From assembly GCF_003596405.1 (NCBI RefSeq), contig NZ_QYUR01000002.1:1-64000 (forward strand): a stretch of DNA of 64,000 nt, written 5' to 3'. Every line of letters begins with the position of its first letter. The stretch's first letter is position 1. The DNA comes from Pseudomonas cavernicola. GTDB lineage: Bacteria > Pseudomonadota > Gammaproteobacteria > Pseudomonadales > Pseudomonadaceae. This document shows, one piece after another, positions 28,808 through 39,944 of this stretch. Below the pieces are notes generated by a model. The model made no database searches. It saw only the letters and a program-made list of their open reading frames with translations, and was not told the origin of the DNA. A program made the position numbers and the translations under genes.

Positions 28808-30841
28808 ATGACCCTGCGCAAGCGCCTTGAAAACCTCCCGGTTGGCCGCAAACTCCTGGTCGCGCTGCTGGCTTTGTTGACCACTGTCCTGTTGGTGGCC
28901 AACCTGGCCTTTATCAGCGCCGCCTACTGGATCTCCCAAGAAAACATGGCGCCGCAAGCCCTGCAGACCCTTGGCCGCTTGATTGCCAGCCCATCCCTTA
29001 GCAATGAAGCGCTCAGCTCGCCAGCCGCTGCCGATGCCCTGCTGCAACGGCTGAACAGCTACGCGCCGCTACGCGCGGCCGTACTCTACGACAGCCACGG
29101 GCAGAGCCTGGCCCAGCTGGAACTCGGCGAGGACCTGCAGTTGCCGCAGCGCCTCGAACAGCTGGACAGCTGGCGCTACGGTGAGTTTCGCGCCAACCAA
29201 CTGATCGAACTGCCACAAACCGGCAAAGCCCCTGGCCATCTGCTGCTGGTCGCCTCCAGCGAGCTTCCCGGCGCCTTCTACACCGGCACCTTGACCGCCA
29301 GCCTGGTGATTCTCGCCTTCAGCGTGTTGCTCTGGAGCGTGGTGGCCCGACAGATCCGCCGCATGGTGACTCGGCCGATCCGCAAACTGGAAGAGTTATC
29401 GCGCCAGGTCACCCGCGAAGAGAACTATGCCCTGCGCGCCGCCCGCGGCAATCAGGACGAAATTGGCAGCCTGGCGGAGGCCTTCAACACCATGCTGTCA
29501 CGCATCGAGGCGCGCGAGCAGCAGCTCAAGCGCGCCCGCGACGATGCGCAAATGGCCTTCGACCAGGCGCAAAGCCTGGCCGAGGAAACCCGCCACTCCA
29601 ACCGCAAGCTGGAGCTGGAAGTGCAGGTACGCAGCAAGATCGAAAAGAAGCTCACCGGCTTCCAGAACTACCTGAACAGCATCATCGACTCGATGCCCTC
29701 GGCACTGATCGCCCTCGACGAACAGCTCTACGTCACCCAATGGAACCAGGAAGCCAGCGCCCTTTCCGGCACCCGGCTGGACGAGGCCCTGAACCAGCCG
29801 GTATTCCTGGCTTTTCCACCCCTCAAGCCGTTCCTGCAGCAGCTCAAACACACCGCCGAACGGCACAAGGTGGAGAAAATCGAACGCGTGACCTGGTTCA
29901 AGGATGAAGCGCCGCGACATTACGCCCTGACTTTTTATCCACTGATGGGCGGCGCCGGCCGCGGCGCGGTAATCCGTATCGACGACATCACCCAGCGCCT
30001 GTCGCTGGAAGAGATGATGGTGCAGTCCGAGAAGATGCTCTCGGTAGGCGGTTTGGCCGCCGGCATGGCCCACGAGATCAACAACCCGCTGGGCGCCATC
30101 CTGCACAACGTGCAAAACATTCGCCGGCGCTTGTCTGCCGAGCTACCGAAGAATCTCGAACAAGCCGAGGCCGTGGGCGTCTCACTGGAGACGGTCAATC
30201 GCTACCTGCACGGCCGTGAAGTCCCGCAACTACTGGATGGTATCCAGCAAGCCGGTTCGCGAGCGGCGAAAATCGTCACACACATGCTCAGTTTCAGCCG
30301 CATGAGCAATCGTCAGCTCGCTCCCTGCCAGTTGCCGGCGCTGCTCGACCAGGCCGTGGACATTGCCGGCAATGACTTCGACCTGACCGAAGGCTTCGAC
30401 TTCAAGGGCCTGAGCATCCTGCGCGAGTTCGATCCGCAGATCGGCCCGGTGCCTGGCATCGCCAATGAACTGGAACAAGTACTGCTCAACCTGCTGAAAA
30501 ATGCCGCCCAAGCGATTCATCAACGCGAAGCCGAGCCGGGCGCTGAGCCGCTGGAGCCCGGACGCATCACCTTGCGCACGCGCCTGACTCCCCCCTGGGT
30601 GGAGATTCAGGTCGAAGACAACGGTGTCGGCATGCCTGAACCGGTGCGCAAGCGCATCTTCGAGCCGTTCTTCACCACCAAGGAGATCGGCCAGGGTACC
30701 GGGCTGGGGCTATCGGTCTCCTACTTCATCATCACCAACAACCACAAAGGGCAGATGGAAGTGCAATCCACGCTCGGCCAGGGCACCTGCTTCACTCTGC
30801 GCCTGCCGCTGGCACCTGCCCAGGACACCTCAGGACTATAG
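28808..30841 (+). CDS. Membrane sensor histidine kinase with PAS domain
   Basis: A 677-residue kinase. A first helix (residues about 18-42), a periplasmic sensor region and a second helix near 160-180 are followed by HAMP, a coiled coil, a PAS domain ([19 protein letters not shown]), HisKA with the His in [13 protein letters not shown], and an ATPase domain ([35 protein letters not shown]). The ATG at 28808 directly precedes the first helix; an upstream in-frame start lies in panE. It matches PA4398 by position. A likely partner is the response regulator two genes upstream, but its output domain is degenerate, so the pathway is unclear. Confidence 0.9.
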   Translation: MTLRKRLENLPVGRKLLVALLALLTTVLLVANLAFISAAYWISQENMAPQALQTLGRLIASPSLSNEALSSPAAADALLQRLNSYAPLRAAVLYDSHGQSLAQLELGEDLQLPQRLEQLDSWRYGEFRANQLIELPQTGKAPGHLLLVASSELPGAFYTGTLTASLVILAFSVLLWSVVARQIRRMVTRPIRKLEELSRQVTREENYALRAARGNQDEIGSLAEAFNTMLSRIEAREQQLKRARDDAQMAFDQAQSLAEETRHSNRKLELEVQVRSKIEKKLTGFQNYLNSIIDSMPSALIALDEQLYVTQWNQEASALSGTRLDEALNQPVFLAFPPLKPFLQQLKHTAERHKVEKIERVTWFKDEAPRHYALTFYPLMGGAGRGAVIRIDDITQRLSLEEMMVQSEKMLSVGGLAAGMAHEINNPLGAILHNVQNIRRRLSAELPKNLEQAEAVGVSLETVNRYLHGREVPQLLDGIQQAGSRAAKIVTHMLSFSRMSNRQLAPCQLPALLDQAVDIAGNDFDLTEGFDFKGLSILREFDPQIGPVPGIANELEQVLLNLLKNAAQAIHQREAEPGAEPLEPGRITLRTRLTPPWVEIQVEDNGVGMPEPVRKRIFEPFFTTKEIGQGTGLGLSVSYFIITNNHKGQMEVQSTLGQGTCFTLRLPLAPAQDTSGL

Positions 30842-30853
30842 GACTACCTAAGC

Positions 30854-31438
30854 ATGGGTCACAGACTTTCGAAGATTTACACCCGCACCGGCGACGCCGG
30901 CGAAACCGGCCTAGCCGACGGCCGCCGGGTACCGAAGGATCACCCGCGGGTGGAGGCCATGGGCGAGGTGGATACACTGAATAGCCAACTGGGCCTGCTA
31001 CTCGCAGGCTTGGCCGAGCAGGAGGGCATGTGGCCGGGGCTCAGCGAACTGATCGAAGTATTGGCACCCTGCCAGCACCGCCTATTCGACCTCGGCGGCG
31101 AACTGGCGATGCCGGTCTATCAGGCCCTGAACTTGGCCGAGGTGCAGCGCCTGGAAGCCGCCATCGATCGCTGGAACGAAGAGTTGGGGCCGCTGGAAAA
31201 CTTCATCCTCCCGGGTGGCTCGCAATTGGTCGCGCAGGCCCATGTCTGCCGCAGCCTGGCGCGCAGCGCCGAGCGCCGCTGCCAGCAGCTCAACGCGGTG
31301 GAACCCCTGACGGGAGTTGGGCTGGCTTACATCAACCGCCTGTCCGACCTGCTGTTCGTCGCCGCCCGGCTGATTGCCAAGCGCATGCAGATCAATGAAG
31401 TCCTCTGGAAAGCCGCCCCGAAGCCGGAAAACTACTAA
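30854..31438 (+). CDS. Cob(I)alamin adenosyltransferase (PduO type)
   Basis: Transfers the adenosyl group of ATP to cob(I)alamin to make coenzyme B12. The 194-residue protein shows the ATP-binding N-terminus YTRTGDAGETGLADGRRVPKD and the conserved SLARSAERR and YINRLSDLLFVAAR segments of the PduO/MMAB family, not the CobA (P-loop) family. It starts 12 bases after the kinase stop, so it is read from the same transcript. No cobalamin riboswitch is apparent upstream. The convergent Nudix-ThiE gene follows. Confidence 0.9.
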   Translation: MGHRLSKIYTRTGDAGETGLADGRRVPKDHPRVEAMGEVDTLNSQLGLLLAGLAEQEGMWPGLSELIEVLAPCQHRLFDLGGELAMPVYQALNLAEVQRLEAAIDRWNEELGPLENFILPGGSQLVAQAHVCRSLARSAERRCQQLNAVEPLTGVGLAYINRLSDLLFVAARLIAKRMQINEVLWKAAPKPENY

Positions 31439-31446
31439 GGCAAATA

Positions 31447-31476
31447 GCCCGCAGGATTATCCGACGCGGGCTTGTC
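31447..31476. terminator. Weak bidirectional hairpin between convergent genes
   Basis: GCCCGC (31447-31452) pairs with GCGGGC (31466-31471) around a 13-base loop, with TTGT after it on the plus strand and TATTTG on the minus strand. The T-runs are poor, so function as a terminator is only possible. Confidence 0.35.
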
Positions 31477-31490
31477 GACCAAGGGCCGGC

Positions 31491-32438
31491 CTATTCGGCC
31501 TGCGGCCAGAACGCGCGGATGCCCGCCACCCCTTGCGCGCCAATCTGCCAGGCACGCTCGGTCTCGGTCGCACCGACACCACCGAGCAGATAGACCGGCT
31601 GATTGAAACCGGCGATCAGCTCAGCGGCCTTGTCCCACCCCAAAGGTTGCGCCTCGGGATGGGTCTGAGTGGCCTGCACCGGTGACAGGGTGACGAAATC
31701 CACGCCCATCTGCGCCGCCAGCGTCAACTCCTCGGCGTTGTGGCAGGACGCCGCGAGCCAGCGCGCCGACGGGAACGGCCGACCGCCGCTGACCAGCTTG
31801 CGCAGTTGGGTCGAGGTCAGGTGCCAGCCGGCCGCAGGGAAATCCCCCAACCACTCCAGCGGGCCTTTCAGCATCAGCTGTGCGCGCCCGGCACACAACC
31901 CCACGGCGTCCACCGCCAGATCGCGGTACTGCGGGTCGTACATAGTCGGCGCGCGCAGTTGCACCAGCCGAACCCCACTGTCCAGGGCGGCTTTCAGCCC
32001 CCGCAGCAGTGCCTGCGGCTCCAGGTTCTCCGGAGTGATCAGGTAGTGCGCCGGCAGGCGCGCGGCGGCCACTATCGGCCGGTTGGCGGCCGGAAACTCA
32101 TAATCCGCCAACTGTTTCGCGCTAGCCCAGGCCAGCGGCTGGCCCTCGGCGCCATGCGGCTCACCGCTGAAGGCCGACACCTCCCAGACGTCCAGCAACA
32201 CGTGCTTATCCGCATAGTCGTGCTGCACCTGGATCAGCGGCCGCGCGGCGCTCACCTGAATCCCCAGCTCTTCGGCCAATTCACGGTGCAGCGCCGCCGG
32301 CACTGACTCGCCCTCTTCCACTTTGCCGCCCGGAAACTCCCACAGACCGCCCTGGTGCTTATCCTCCAGGCGGCGGGCAAGCAGCACCCGCCCATCCACA
32401 CCGCGGATCACTGCCGCCGCTACATGCACTCGTTTCAC
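31491..32438 (-). CDS. mutT: Nudix (MutT-like) hydrolase fused to a ThiE/TenI-like domain
   Basis: A 315-residue two-domain protein. Residues about 1-130 form a Nudix hydrolase with a complete Nudix box (GGKVEEGESVPAALHRELAEELG), as in MutT, which hydrolyses 8-oxo-dGTP. Residues about 140-315 resemble thiamine phosphate synthase (LRAPTMYDPQYRDLAVDAV, ASCHNAEELTLAAQMGVDFVTLSPVQAT). This fusion is common in Pseudomonas (PA4400 type), with the second domain of uncertain activity. The start is GTG 32438, with GAGGAA 8 bases upstream; it overlaps the GST stop as GTGA, so the two are coupled. Confidence 0.88.
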   Translation of the reverse strand: MKRVHVAAAVIRGVDGRVLLARRLEDKHQGGLWEFPGGKVEEGESVPAALHRELAEELGIQVSAARPLIQVQHDYADKHVLLDVWEVSAFSGEPHGAEGQPLAWASAKQLADYEFPAANRPIVAAARLPAHYLITPENLEPQALLRGLKAALDSGVRLVQLRAPTMYDPQYRDLAVDAVGLCAGRAQLMLKGPLEWLGDFPAAGWHLTSTQLRKLVSGGRPFPSARWLAASCHNAEELTLAAQMGVDFVTLSPVQATQTHPEAQPLGWDKAAELIAGFNQPVYLLGGVGATETERAWQIGAQGVAGIRAFWPQAE

Positions 32439-33067
32439 GCCACGCTTTCCTCAAGTGCTGCCTGGTACCAGCCCTGGAAGGCCGACCACTGGTAAATGGT
32501 TTCAACATAAGCCGCCGCCGCAGCCGGCAGGACAACCTGATAACTACGCAAGCGCGTAGCCACCGGCGCGAAGAAGGCATCCGCCAAGCTGGCGTGGCCG
32601 AACAGGAAAGGCCCGTCCTGACCGAACTCGGCACGGCACTCGGCCCACAACCTACAGACCCGCTCGATATCCGCTTGCACTTCGGCCGGCAGCGGCTCCA
32701 GCGGCCGAGCGCGCTTGAGGTCCATCGGCATGTGCGTGCGCAGGGCGACGAAGCCACTGTGCATCTCCGCACAAACGGCCCGCGCCACCGCGCGCGCGTA
32801 CTGCCCGCGCGGCCACAGATGGGCTTCGGGAAAGCGCTCCGCGAGGTATTCACCGATCGCCATGGAGTCCCAGACCGGGCCTTCTTCGGTCTTCAGCACC
32901 GGTACCTTGCCGGTGGGCGAATGCTCGAGAATCCGCGCATGGGTATCCGCGCGGTTGAGGTGCACCAGCACCTCGTCATAGGGCGCGCCGGTCAGCTCCA
33001 GCGCCAGGGCGGCGCGCAGCGACCAAGAGGAATAGGTTTTGTCGCCAATTACCAGAGTCAAAGACAT
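32435..33067 (-). CDS. Glutathione S-transferase family protein
   Basis: A 210-residue soluble protein with an N-terminal thioredoxin-like domain (IGDKTYSSWSLRAALALELTG, then SPTGKVPVLKTEEGPVWDSMAIGEYLAERFP, with the cis-Pro in KVPVL) and an alpha-helical C-terminal domain. The serine cluster at residues 12-15 is the likely glutathione-activating position. The ATG at 33067 starts the domain directly. It overlaps the Nudix-ThiE gene by 4 bases. The substrate is unknown. Confidence 0.88.
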   Translation of the reverse strand: MSLTLVIGDKTYSSWSLRAALALELTGAPYDEVLVHLNRADTHARILEHSPTGKVPVLKTEEGPVWDSMAIGEYLAERFPEAHLWPRGQYARAVARAVCAEMHSGFVALRTHMPMDLKRARPLEPLPAEVQADIERVCRLWAECRAEFGQDGPFLFGHASLADAFFAPVATRLRSYQVVLPAAAAAYVETIYQWSAFQGWYQAALEESVA

Positions 33068-33184
33068 ACGCCTCTCCTTAGTTCGTCAGATTCCAAACAA
33101 CCTGGAGGGAACCATAAGAGGCGCCGAAGGCAAAAGGCAAATTCCCATTTTTTATCCTGGGATGAAAAGCGGGAATAGGCGGTG

Positions 33185-34402
33185 TCAGGAGCGGTACTCC
33201 GCGTTGATTCTCACATATTCGTGGGACAAGTCGGTGGTCCAGATCGTTTCGCTGCAAGTGCCACGGCCCAGCTCGATGCGGATACCAATTTCCGCCTCGG
33301 CCATCACCGCGGCGCCCTGCTCTTCGGTGTAGCTGGCGGCGCGGCAACCACGGCTGGCGATACAGACGTCGCCGAGAAACACGTCGATCTTGCTCACATC
33401 CAGCTGCGCCACACCGGCGCGGCCGACAGCCGCGAGGATCCGGCCCCAGTTCGGGTCGGAGGCAAACAACGCGGTCTTGATCAACGGCGAGTGGGCCACG
33501 GCATAGGCGACGTCCAGGCACTCTTGATGGGTCGCGCCGCCATTCGCCTGTACGGTGACGAACTTGGTCGCGCCTTCACCATCACGCACGATGGCCTGGG
33601 CCAGCTCCATGGACACCTCCAGCACCGCTTGCTTCAGTTCGGCGAACAACGCGCCGCTGGCTTGCGTCACTTCCGGCAGCTCGGATTGGCCGGTAGCAAC
33701 CAGGATGCAGCAATCGTTGGTCGAGGTATCGCCGTCGATAGTGATGCGGTTGAAGGATTTATTCGCCGCATCGCGCAGCAGATCCTGCAGCACGCCCTGG
33801 GCGACCTTGGCGTCGGTGGCGATGTAGCCGAGCATGGTCGCCATGTTCGGTTTGATCATCCCGGCGCCTTTGCTGATGCCGGTCACGGTCACGGTCACGC
33901 CATCGTGCACGAACCGGCGGCTGGCGCCTTTGGGCAGGGTGTCGGTGGTCATGATGCCACTGGCGGCAGCCGCCCAGTTGTCCGCAGACAGGTCGGCCAA
34001 GGCCTCCGCCAGCGCGCCCTCGATCTTCTCCACCGGCAGCGGCTCGCCGATAACCCCTGTCGAGAACGGCAGTACCGCGCTCTCCACCACGCCCGCCAGC
34101 GCCGCCAGCTTGGCGCAGGTACGCGTCGCGGCGAGCAGGCCTGGCTCGCCCGTGCCGGCATTGGCGTTGCCGGTGTTGGTCAGCAGGTAACGGACCGGGC
34201 CGAGCACGCGCTTCTTGGCCAGAATGACCGGCGCTGCACAAAACGCGTTAAGGGTGAACACTCCAGCCACGCTAGAGCCTTCGGCACACCGCATGACCAC
34301 CACATCCTTGCGCCCAGCGCGCTTGATGCCGGCAGAGGCGATGCCGAGTTCAAAACCGGGAACCGGGTGCAGGGTAGGCAGAGGGCCAAGACCAACAGGC
34401 AT
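33185..34402 (-). CDS. argJ: Glutamate N-acetyltransferase / ornithine acetyltransferase ArgJ
   Basis: Arginine biosynthesis enzyme that moves the acetyl group from N-acetylornithine to glutamate, making the acetyl cycle. The 405-residue precursor cleaves itself at the Ala-Thr bond in [15 protein letters not shown], where the Thr is the catalytic nucleophile. Start ([16 protein letters not shown]) and end ([10 protein letters not shown]) match the family. It lies downstream of secA and has its own leader region after the secA terminator. No other arg genes are nearby, normal for Pseudomonas. Confidence 0.95.
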   Translation of the reverse strand: MPVGLGPLPTLHPVPGFELGIASAGIKRAGRKDVVVMRCAEGSSVAGVFTLNAFCAAPVILAKKRVLGPVRYLLTNTGNANAGTGEPGLLAATRTCAKLAALAGVVESAVLPFSTGVIGEPLPVEKIEGALAEALADLSADNWAAAASGIMTTDTLPKGASRRFVHDGVTVTVTGISKGAGMIKPNMATMLGYIATDAKVAQGVLQDLLRDAANKSFNRITIDGDTSTNDCCILVATGQSELPEVTQASGALFAELKQAVLEVSMELAQAIVRDGEGATKFVTVQANGGATHQECLDVAYAVAHSPLIKTALFASDPNWGRILAAVGRAGVAQLDVSKIDVFLGDVCIASRGCRAASYTEEQGAAVMAEAEIGIRIELGRGTCSETIWTTDLSHEYVRINAEYRS

Positions 34403-34470
34403 GGAGTGAGCTCCTTGTCATAAGCAGTAGAGTTAAAACCGCACCGAAGCGGTACGGCGCAAATTTAGCC

Positions 34471-34506
34471 AAAAACGCCGCGAGCGGCTAAGCCGGTCGC
34501 GGCGTC
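34471..34506 (-). terminator. Terminator of secA
   Basis: On the minus strand ACGCCGCGA (34505-34497) pairs with TCGCGGCGT (34483-34475), with an inner GGCTTAGCC-type hairpin, and five U residues follow. It lies beyond the palindromic repeat after the secA stop. Confidence 0.8.
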
Positions 34507-34507
34507 A

Positions 34508-34585
34508 GTAGGCTGGGTAGAGCACCGCGAAACCCAGCGCATTACTAATCACGAGCTGGGTTTCACTACGTTCTACCCAGCCTAC
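34508..34585. repeat. Palindromic intergenic repeat (GTAGGCTGGGTAGA type)
   Basis: Perfect outer arms GTAGGCTGGGTAGA and TCTACCCAGCCTAC enclose inner arms GAAACCCAGC and GCTGGGTTTC. It starts 5 bases from the secA stop, on its downstream side. A one-armed relative lies at 4577-4606. It looks like a REP/BIME-type element. Confidence 0.8.
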
Positions 34586-34590
34586 GCCGA

Positions 34591-37329
34591 CTAGTTGATT
34601 TGCCCATGGCAGTGCTTGTACTTCTTGCCCGAACCGCAGTAGCACAACTCGTTGCGACCAATTTTTTGCTCATTACGCACTGGCGCAAACGTCGCCACGG
34701 CAATTTCGCCTTCAGGTTCAGCCCGCTCCAGCGGCGCCAAGCCTGAGGCTTCGGCATGCTGGAACTGCATACGCTGCGCCAGTTGCTCCGCTTCGTGACG
34801 CAGACGCGCCTCTTCTTCGGCCGGATCTTCGCGCCGCACCTGCACATGGGACAACACGCGAATGGTGTCGCGCTTGATCGAGTCGAGCAGTTGCTGGAAC
34901 AGGGTGAAGGACTCGCGCTTGTACTCCTGTTTCGGGTTCTTCTGCGCATAACCGCGCAGGTGAATACCGTGACGCAAGTGATCCATGGTCGACAGGTGGT
35001 CTTTCCACAGGTCGTCCACTACCCGCAACAGAATCTGCTTCTCGAAGGTGCGCAGCGCTTCGGCGCTGGCCAAGTCTTCCTTCTCGTTGTACGCCGCGAG
35101 CAGGGCGGCGAGGATCTTCTCGCGCAGCGGCTCTTCGTACAGGTGAGCATCGTCGTCGAGCCACTGCTGAATCGGCAGTTTGATGCTGAAATCGCTGAAC
35201 AGCGCGGCTTCCAGAGCGGCAACGTTCCACTGTTCTGGCAGCGATTGCGGCGGAATGTGCTGACTGATGGTGCCGTCCAGCACCTCCAGACGGAAGTCGG
35301 CGATGGTTTCGCCAATGTCGTCGGCGGCCAGCAAGCTGTTGCGCATGTGATAGATGACTTTACGCTGCTCGTTCGCCACGTCGTCGAATTCGAGCAGTTG
35401 CTTACGCATGTCGAAGTTACGCCCTTCGACTTTGCGCTGCGCCTTCTCGATGGCGTTGCTCACCATGCGATGCTCGATTGCCTCGCCGGACTGCATGCCC
35501 AGGGCCTTCATGAAGTTCTTCACCCGATCCGAGGCGAAGATGCGCATCAAGTTGTCTTCCAGCGACAAGTAGAAGCGACTGGAACCCGGGTCGCCTTGGC
35601 GACCGGAACGACCACGCAACTGGTTGTCGATACGCCGCGACTCATGACGCTCGGACGCGATCACATGCAGGCCACCGGACTCGACTACCATCTGGTGACG
35701 CTTGTGCCAGTCGGCCTTGATCTGCGCGACCTGCTCAGGCATCGGATTGTCCAGGGCCGCCACTTCGACTTCCCAGTTGCCGCCCAGGAGGATGTCGGTA
35801 CCGCGACCGGCCATGTTGGTGGCGATGGTCAGCCCGCCTGGGCGACCGGCCTGGGCGATGATCTCGGCTTCCTTCTCGTGGAATTTGGCGTTGAGCACCT
35901 TGTGCTCGATGCCTTCCTTGGTCAGCAGTTGCGAGACGTACTCCGAGGTTTCGATCGAGGCCGTGCCCACCAGCACCGGACGCCCTATCACTTGGCTCTC
36001 TTTGATATCGGCGATGATCGCTGCGTACTTCTCATCCTGGGTCAGATAGACCAGGTCGTTGAAGTCCTTACGCGCCAACGGCTTGTTCGGCGGAATCACC
36101 ACCACGGGCAGACCGTAGATCTGATGGAACTCGAACGCTTCGGTATCGGCCGTACCGGTCATGCCGGACAGTTTGTTGTAGAGGCGGAAGTAGTTCTGGA
36201 AGGTAGTCGAGGCCAGTGTCTGGCTCTCCGCCTGAATATTCAGACCTTCTTTGGCTTCGATCGCCTGGTGCAGACCTTCGGAGAGACGGCGACCCGGCAT
36301 GGTCCGGCCAGTGTGCTCGTCGACCAGCAAGACCTGATCGTTCTGCACGATGTATTCGACGTTGCGATGGAACAGCTTGTGCGCGCGCAGGCCGGCATAA
36401 ACGTGGGTCAACAGAGCGAGGTTGTGCGCGGAATACAGGCTCTCACCTTCGGCCAGCAACCCCGTCTGGGTCAGCATGTCCTCAATGAACTGGTGACCCT
36501 GCTCGTTCAGCTCGACCTGGCGGGTCTTCTCATCGACCGTGTAATGGCCTTCCTGAGTGACTACACCTTCTTCTTCCTCGATGTGCTGCTTGAGGCGAGG
36601 AATCAGTTGGTTGACCTGCATATACAGCTTGGAGCTGTCCTCGGCCTGGCCGGAGATGATCAGCGGGGTGCGCGCCTCGTCGATCAAGATGGAGTCGACT
36701 TCGTCGACCACGGCGAAGTTCAGTTCGCGCTGGAATTTCTCGTCCAGGCTGAATGCCATGTTGTCGCGCAGGTAGTCGAAACCGTATTCGTTGTTGGTGC
36801 CATAGGTGATATCGGCAGCGTAGGCGGCGCGTTTCTCTTCCGGCGGCTGGAACGGGCTGACAATCCCCACGGAGAGCCCGAGGAATTCATACAGCGGACG
36901 CATCCAGTTGGCGTCGCGGCGGGCCAGGTAGTCGTTCACCGTGACCACGTGCACGCCCTTGCCGGACAGCGCGTTCAGGTAGACCGCCAGTGTCGCCACC
37001 AGGGTCTTACCCTCACCGGTACGCATCTCGGCGATTTTGCCTTCGTGCAAGGTCGCGCCACCAATCAGCTGCACATCGAAGTGACGCATGCCCATCACCC
37101 GCTTACCGGCCTCTCGGGCCACAGCGAAGGCTTCAGGCAGCAGTTGATCAAGGGTTTCGCCTTTGCCCAGACGGGCCTTGAACTCTTCGGTCTTGGCGCG
37201 CAGCTGCTCATCCGAGAGAGCCAACATCTGCTCCTCGAACGCATTGACGGCTTGCACCGTCTTGAGCATGCGCTTCACCTCGCGCTCGTTCTTGCTTCCA
37301 AAGAGCTTTTTCAACAAAGGCGCAAACAT
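34591..37329 (-). CDS. secA: Preprotein translocase ATPase SecA
   Basis: Motor ATPase that drives unfolded preproteins through SecYEG. The 912-residue length is standard. Visible are the Walker A region [14 protein letters not shown], the DEAD-like [15 protein letters not shown], the second nucleotide-binding domain ([29 protein letters not shown] in pieces), and the C-terminal zinc site [13 protein letters not shown] that binds SecB. The ATG at 37329 gives [17 protein letters not shown]; the 6-codon upstream extension is unsupported. It is monocistronic, divergent from dciA, with the palindromic repeat and terminator downstream. Confidence 0.97.
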   Translation of the reverse strand: MFAPLLKKLFGSKNEREVKRMLKTVQAVNAFEEQMLALSDEQLRAKTEEFKARLGKGETLDQLLPEAFAVAREAGKRVMGMRHFDVQLIGGATLHEGKIAEMRTGEGKTLVATLAVYLNALSGKGVHVVTVNDYLARRDANWMRPLYEFLGLSVGIVSPFQPPEEKRAAYAADITYGTNNEYGFDYLRDNMAFSLDEKFQRELNFAVVDEVDSILIDEARTPLIISGQAEDSSKLYMQVNQLIPRLKQHIEEEEGVVTQEGHYTVDEKTRQVELNEQGHQFIEDMLTQTGLLAEGESLYSAHNLALLTHVYAGLRAHKLFHRNVEYIVQNDQVLLVDEHTGRTMPGRRLSEGLHQAIEAKEGLNIQAESQTLASTTFQNYFRLYNKLSGMTGTADTEAFEFHQIYGLPVVVIPPNKPLARKDFNDLVYLTQDEKYAAIIADIKESQVIGRPVLVGTASIETSEYVSQLLTKEGIEHKVLNAKFHEKEAEIIAQAGRPGGLTIATNMAGRGTDILLGGNWEVEVAALDNPMPEQVAQIKADWHKRHQMVVESGGLHVIASERHESRRIDNQLRGRSGRQGDPGSSRFYLSLEDNLMRIFASDRVKNFMKALGMQSGEAIEHRMVSNAIEKAQRKVEGRNFDMRKQLLEFDDVANEQRKVIYHMRNSLLAADDIGETIADFRLEVLDGTISQHIPPQSLPEQWNVAALEAALFSDFSIKLPIQQWLDDDAHLYEEPLREKILAALLAAYNEKEDLASAEALRTFEKQILLRVVDDLWKDHLSTMDHLRHGIHLRGYAQKNPKQEYKRESFTLFQQLLDSIKRDTIRVLSHVQVRREDPAEEEARLRHEAEQLAQRMQFQHAEASGLAPLERAEPEGEIAVATFAPVRNEQKIGRNELCYCGSGKKYKHCHGQIN

Positions 37330-37747
37330 ATCGACAGGATCTTCCACACGTATGGATGGAGGGCGGCCCCGTGAGTCGCCCGCGCAGCCCTCATGGCTGC
37401 TTGCGAAGCGGGCATTCTACCCGGAAACGTTGGCGAGGAAAGTAGCGTTATTTCAGTGTGCCAGCAGCCGTGATATTGCGGCTTTAGACTGACTGCACAG
37501 TCGACTCGCTAACCGCAGAGCAACGCTGCCAAGCGCTAGAGCGCGCATGCCAGCTGGCGCCAGTTTCGGCCTGTAGCGGCAACGACTGAGCTTTCCCCAC
37601 TGCCCTATATGGAGTCCGCACCGCCAAAATCAAGCCCCGACGAGTTACCAAGCAGAATCGGCCACGCCAACAGTCGCCACTCGCAGCGCACTGGAGGCTG
37701 CGACCTTTCTGCTACCATGGCAACTCTGCAACCTCAGGCGTCCCGCC
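37330..37747. other. Divergent intergenic region between secA and dciA
   Basis: No gene is visible in these 418 bases. They must hold the promoters of both divergent genes. I could not identify a confident -10/-35 pair, and short frames here lack start signals. Confidence 0.4.
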
Positions 37748-38203
37748 ATGGCTTTTCGTCCGTTACCGGCCCGAGCTCCCGCTGCGCTGCTGCGTGAGGC
37801 GAAGCCCCTGCAAGCGCTGTTCAACCAGGCCCAACGCCTCGCGCATCTACAGCGCTTGCTAGAAAGCCAGTTGCAACCCGCAGCCCGCGAGCACTGCCAT
37901 GTAGCATCGTGGCGCGAGGGCTGCCTGCTATTAATAGTCACCGATGGTCACTGGGCCACCCGCCTGCGCTATCAGCAGCGGCGCCTGCAACGCCAACTAC
38001 AGGCCTTCGCCGAGTTCACGAACTTAGCGAAAATCCTCTTTAAGGTGCAACCGCCCACCGCCGCAAGGCACGGTAGCGGTCACACTATTGAGTTATCGCA
38101 AAGCGCCGCCGACAGCATCCAGGCTACCGCCGACGGCATCAGCGACCCAAATTTGCGCGCAGCCCTGGAACGCCTGGCCAGCCACGCCAAAGACCGCAAG
38201 TAG
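37748..38203 (+). CDS. dciA: DciA family protein (DUF721)
   Basis: A 151-residue protein of the DUF721/DciA family, whose members help load the DnaB helicase in bacteria lacking DnaC. The N-terminal half holds the domain (ALFNQAQRLAHLQRLLESQL, then CLLLIVTDGHWATRLRYQQRRL); the C-terminal tail (residues about 110-151) is polar and less conserved. It is divergent from secA, the usual place in Pseudomonas. A further gene, an M23 peptidase, is usually found between it and lpxC in relatives, as I recall; here that place holds the second intron-like element. Confidence 0.85.
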   Translation: MAFRPLPARAPAALLREAKPLQALFNQAQRLAHLQRLLESQLQPAAREHCHVASWREGCLLLIVTDGHWATRLRYQQRRLQRQLQAFAEFTNLAKILFKVQPPTAARHGSGHTIELSQSAADSIQATADGISDPNLRAALERLASHAKDRK

Positions 38204-38241
38204 AGCTGCGCTAAACAGCTCTATCGCACAGAAATCACAGA

Positions 38242-38865
38242 ATCGGCATAGGGGGCAGCCATTTGGCTGCTCCCCTGCCACACCACCCGGCATGCGGGTC
38301 CGCACCGGGCGGTTGAAGCGGTTGAGGTCGTCATGCCTGTACCCGAACATGACGCCTGGATTCATCTGACCCCGACCCGGCCGATCAGGTTCTTCGCTGT
38401 CACAAGCACCTCAGGCTTCACCTGCTGCACCTTTCATGACGAGCCCCGTATCCGGGCATCTGAAGAATCACCGTCTCGGATGGTCAGGCAAACTTACCCT
38501 TCCACTCCTTTGGCCCTTCACTCCAAACCGGCAGTTACTACGGCCTCTGCTGACTTCTCGCTCCGGCTTGCACCGTCGCCCTTTCAGGCACAAGGCGAGA
38601 TCTCCCCAGGTAAGAACGCAATCCTTCACCGCACAACCGCCGGATCTACGCTGCCGCCCCTTGACCACGAGAGCTTCGCGGTTTTTGGCCCGCTCGCCCT
38701 GGTCGGCTTCGCCTTCTATCCGGTTCTTGTTCATCGGCTCGCGGCTTCGCTCCACGCTTCCTCCCCACACTCGGTCACCCTCATGCAGTTGCGCTTCACT
38801 TCGTTCGCTGTGGTCAACTCACGGTGGGACTTTCACCCACAAGATTGCGCCCATGCTGGGCGCAC
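38242..38865 (-). mobile_element. Second ORF-less group II intron, probably class C
   Basis: On the minus strand it begins GTGCGCCCAGCATGGGCGC at 38865, one base after the U-tract of the lpxC terminator. It then has GTGGGTGAAAGTCCCAC, a common 5' segment of bacterial group II introns. Near the 3' end is a 32-base domain V-like hairpin (38313-38282): ACCGCCCGG/CCGGGTGGT outer stem, TGCG/CGCA inner stem, 2-base bulge and CGC at positions 3-5. A domain VI-like hairpin follows and the end is CTATGCCGAT. It shares AGAAGTCAGC and GAGGCCGTAGTA with intron 1 but otherwise differs a good deal. No reverse transcriptase frame is present. Confidence 0.82.
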
Positions 38866-38866
38866 C

Positions 38867-38897
38867 AAAAAAAGACCACCCTGGGGTGGCCTCTAAA
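38867..38897 (-). terminator. Terminator of lpxC, target of intron 2
   Basis: On the minus strand GGCCACCC pairs with GGGTGGTC around CA (38891-38874), with seven U residues following (38873-38867). It is 23 bases beyond the lpxC stop and ends the dcw-lpxC transcript. Confidence 0.85.
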
Positions 38898-38920
38898 AAC
38901 AGCAAAAGAGAGAGTCTTGC

Positions 38921-39868
<948 letters not shown>

Positions 39869-39944
39869 TCAACAATGGCCGGCGATGATAGCAGAACCGG
39901 CCTTTGCTGAACACCAATCACCCCAATACTCCTGATACATTTCG

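Noticed and set aside
30842..30853. Cobalamin riboswitch before the adenosyltransferase gene
   Set aside because: The gap is only 12 bases and no B12-box is visible upstream.
34756..37374. An 872-codon open frame antisense to secA
   Set aside because: It is the complementary frame of a highly conserved high-GC gene; its translation has no recognisable domain and no start signal.
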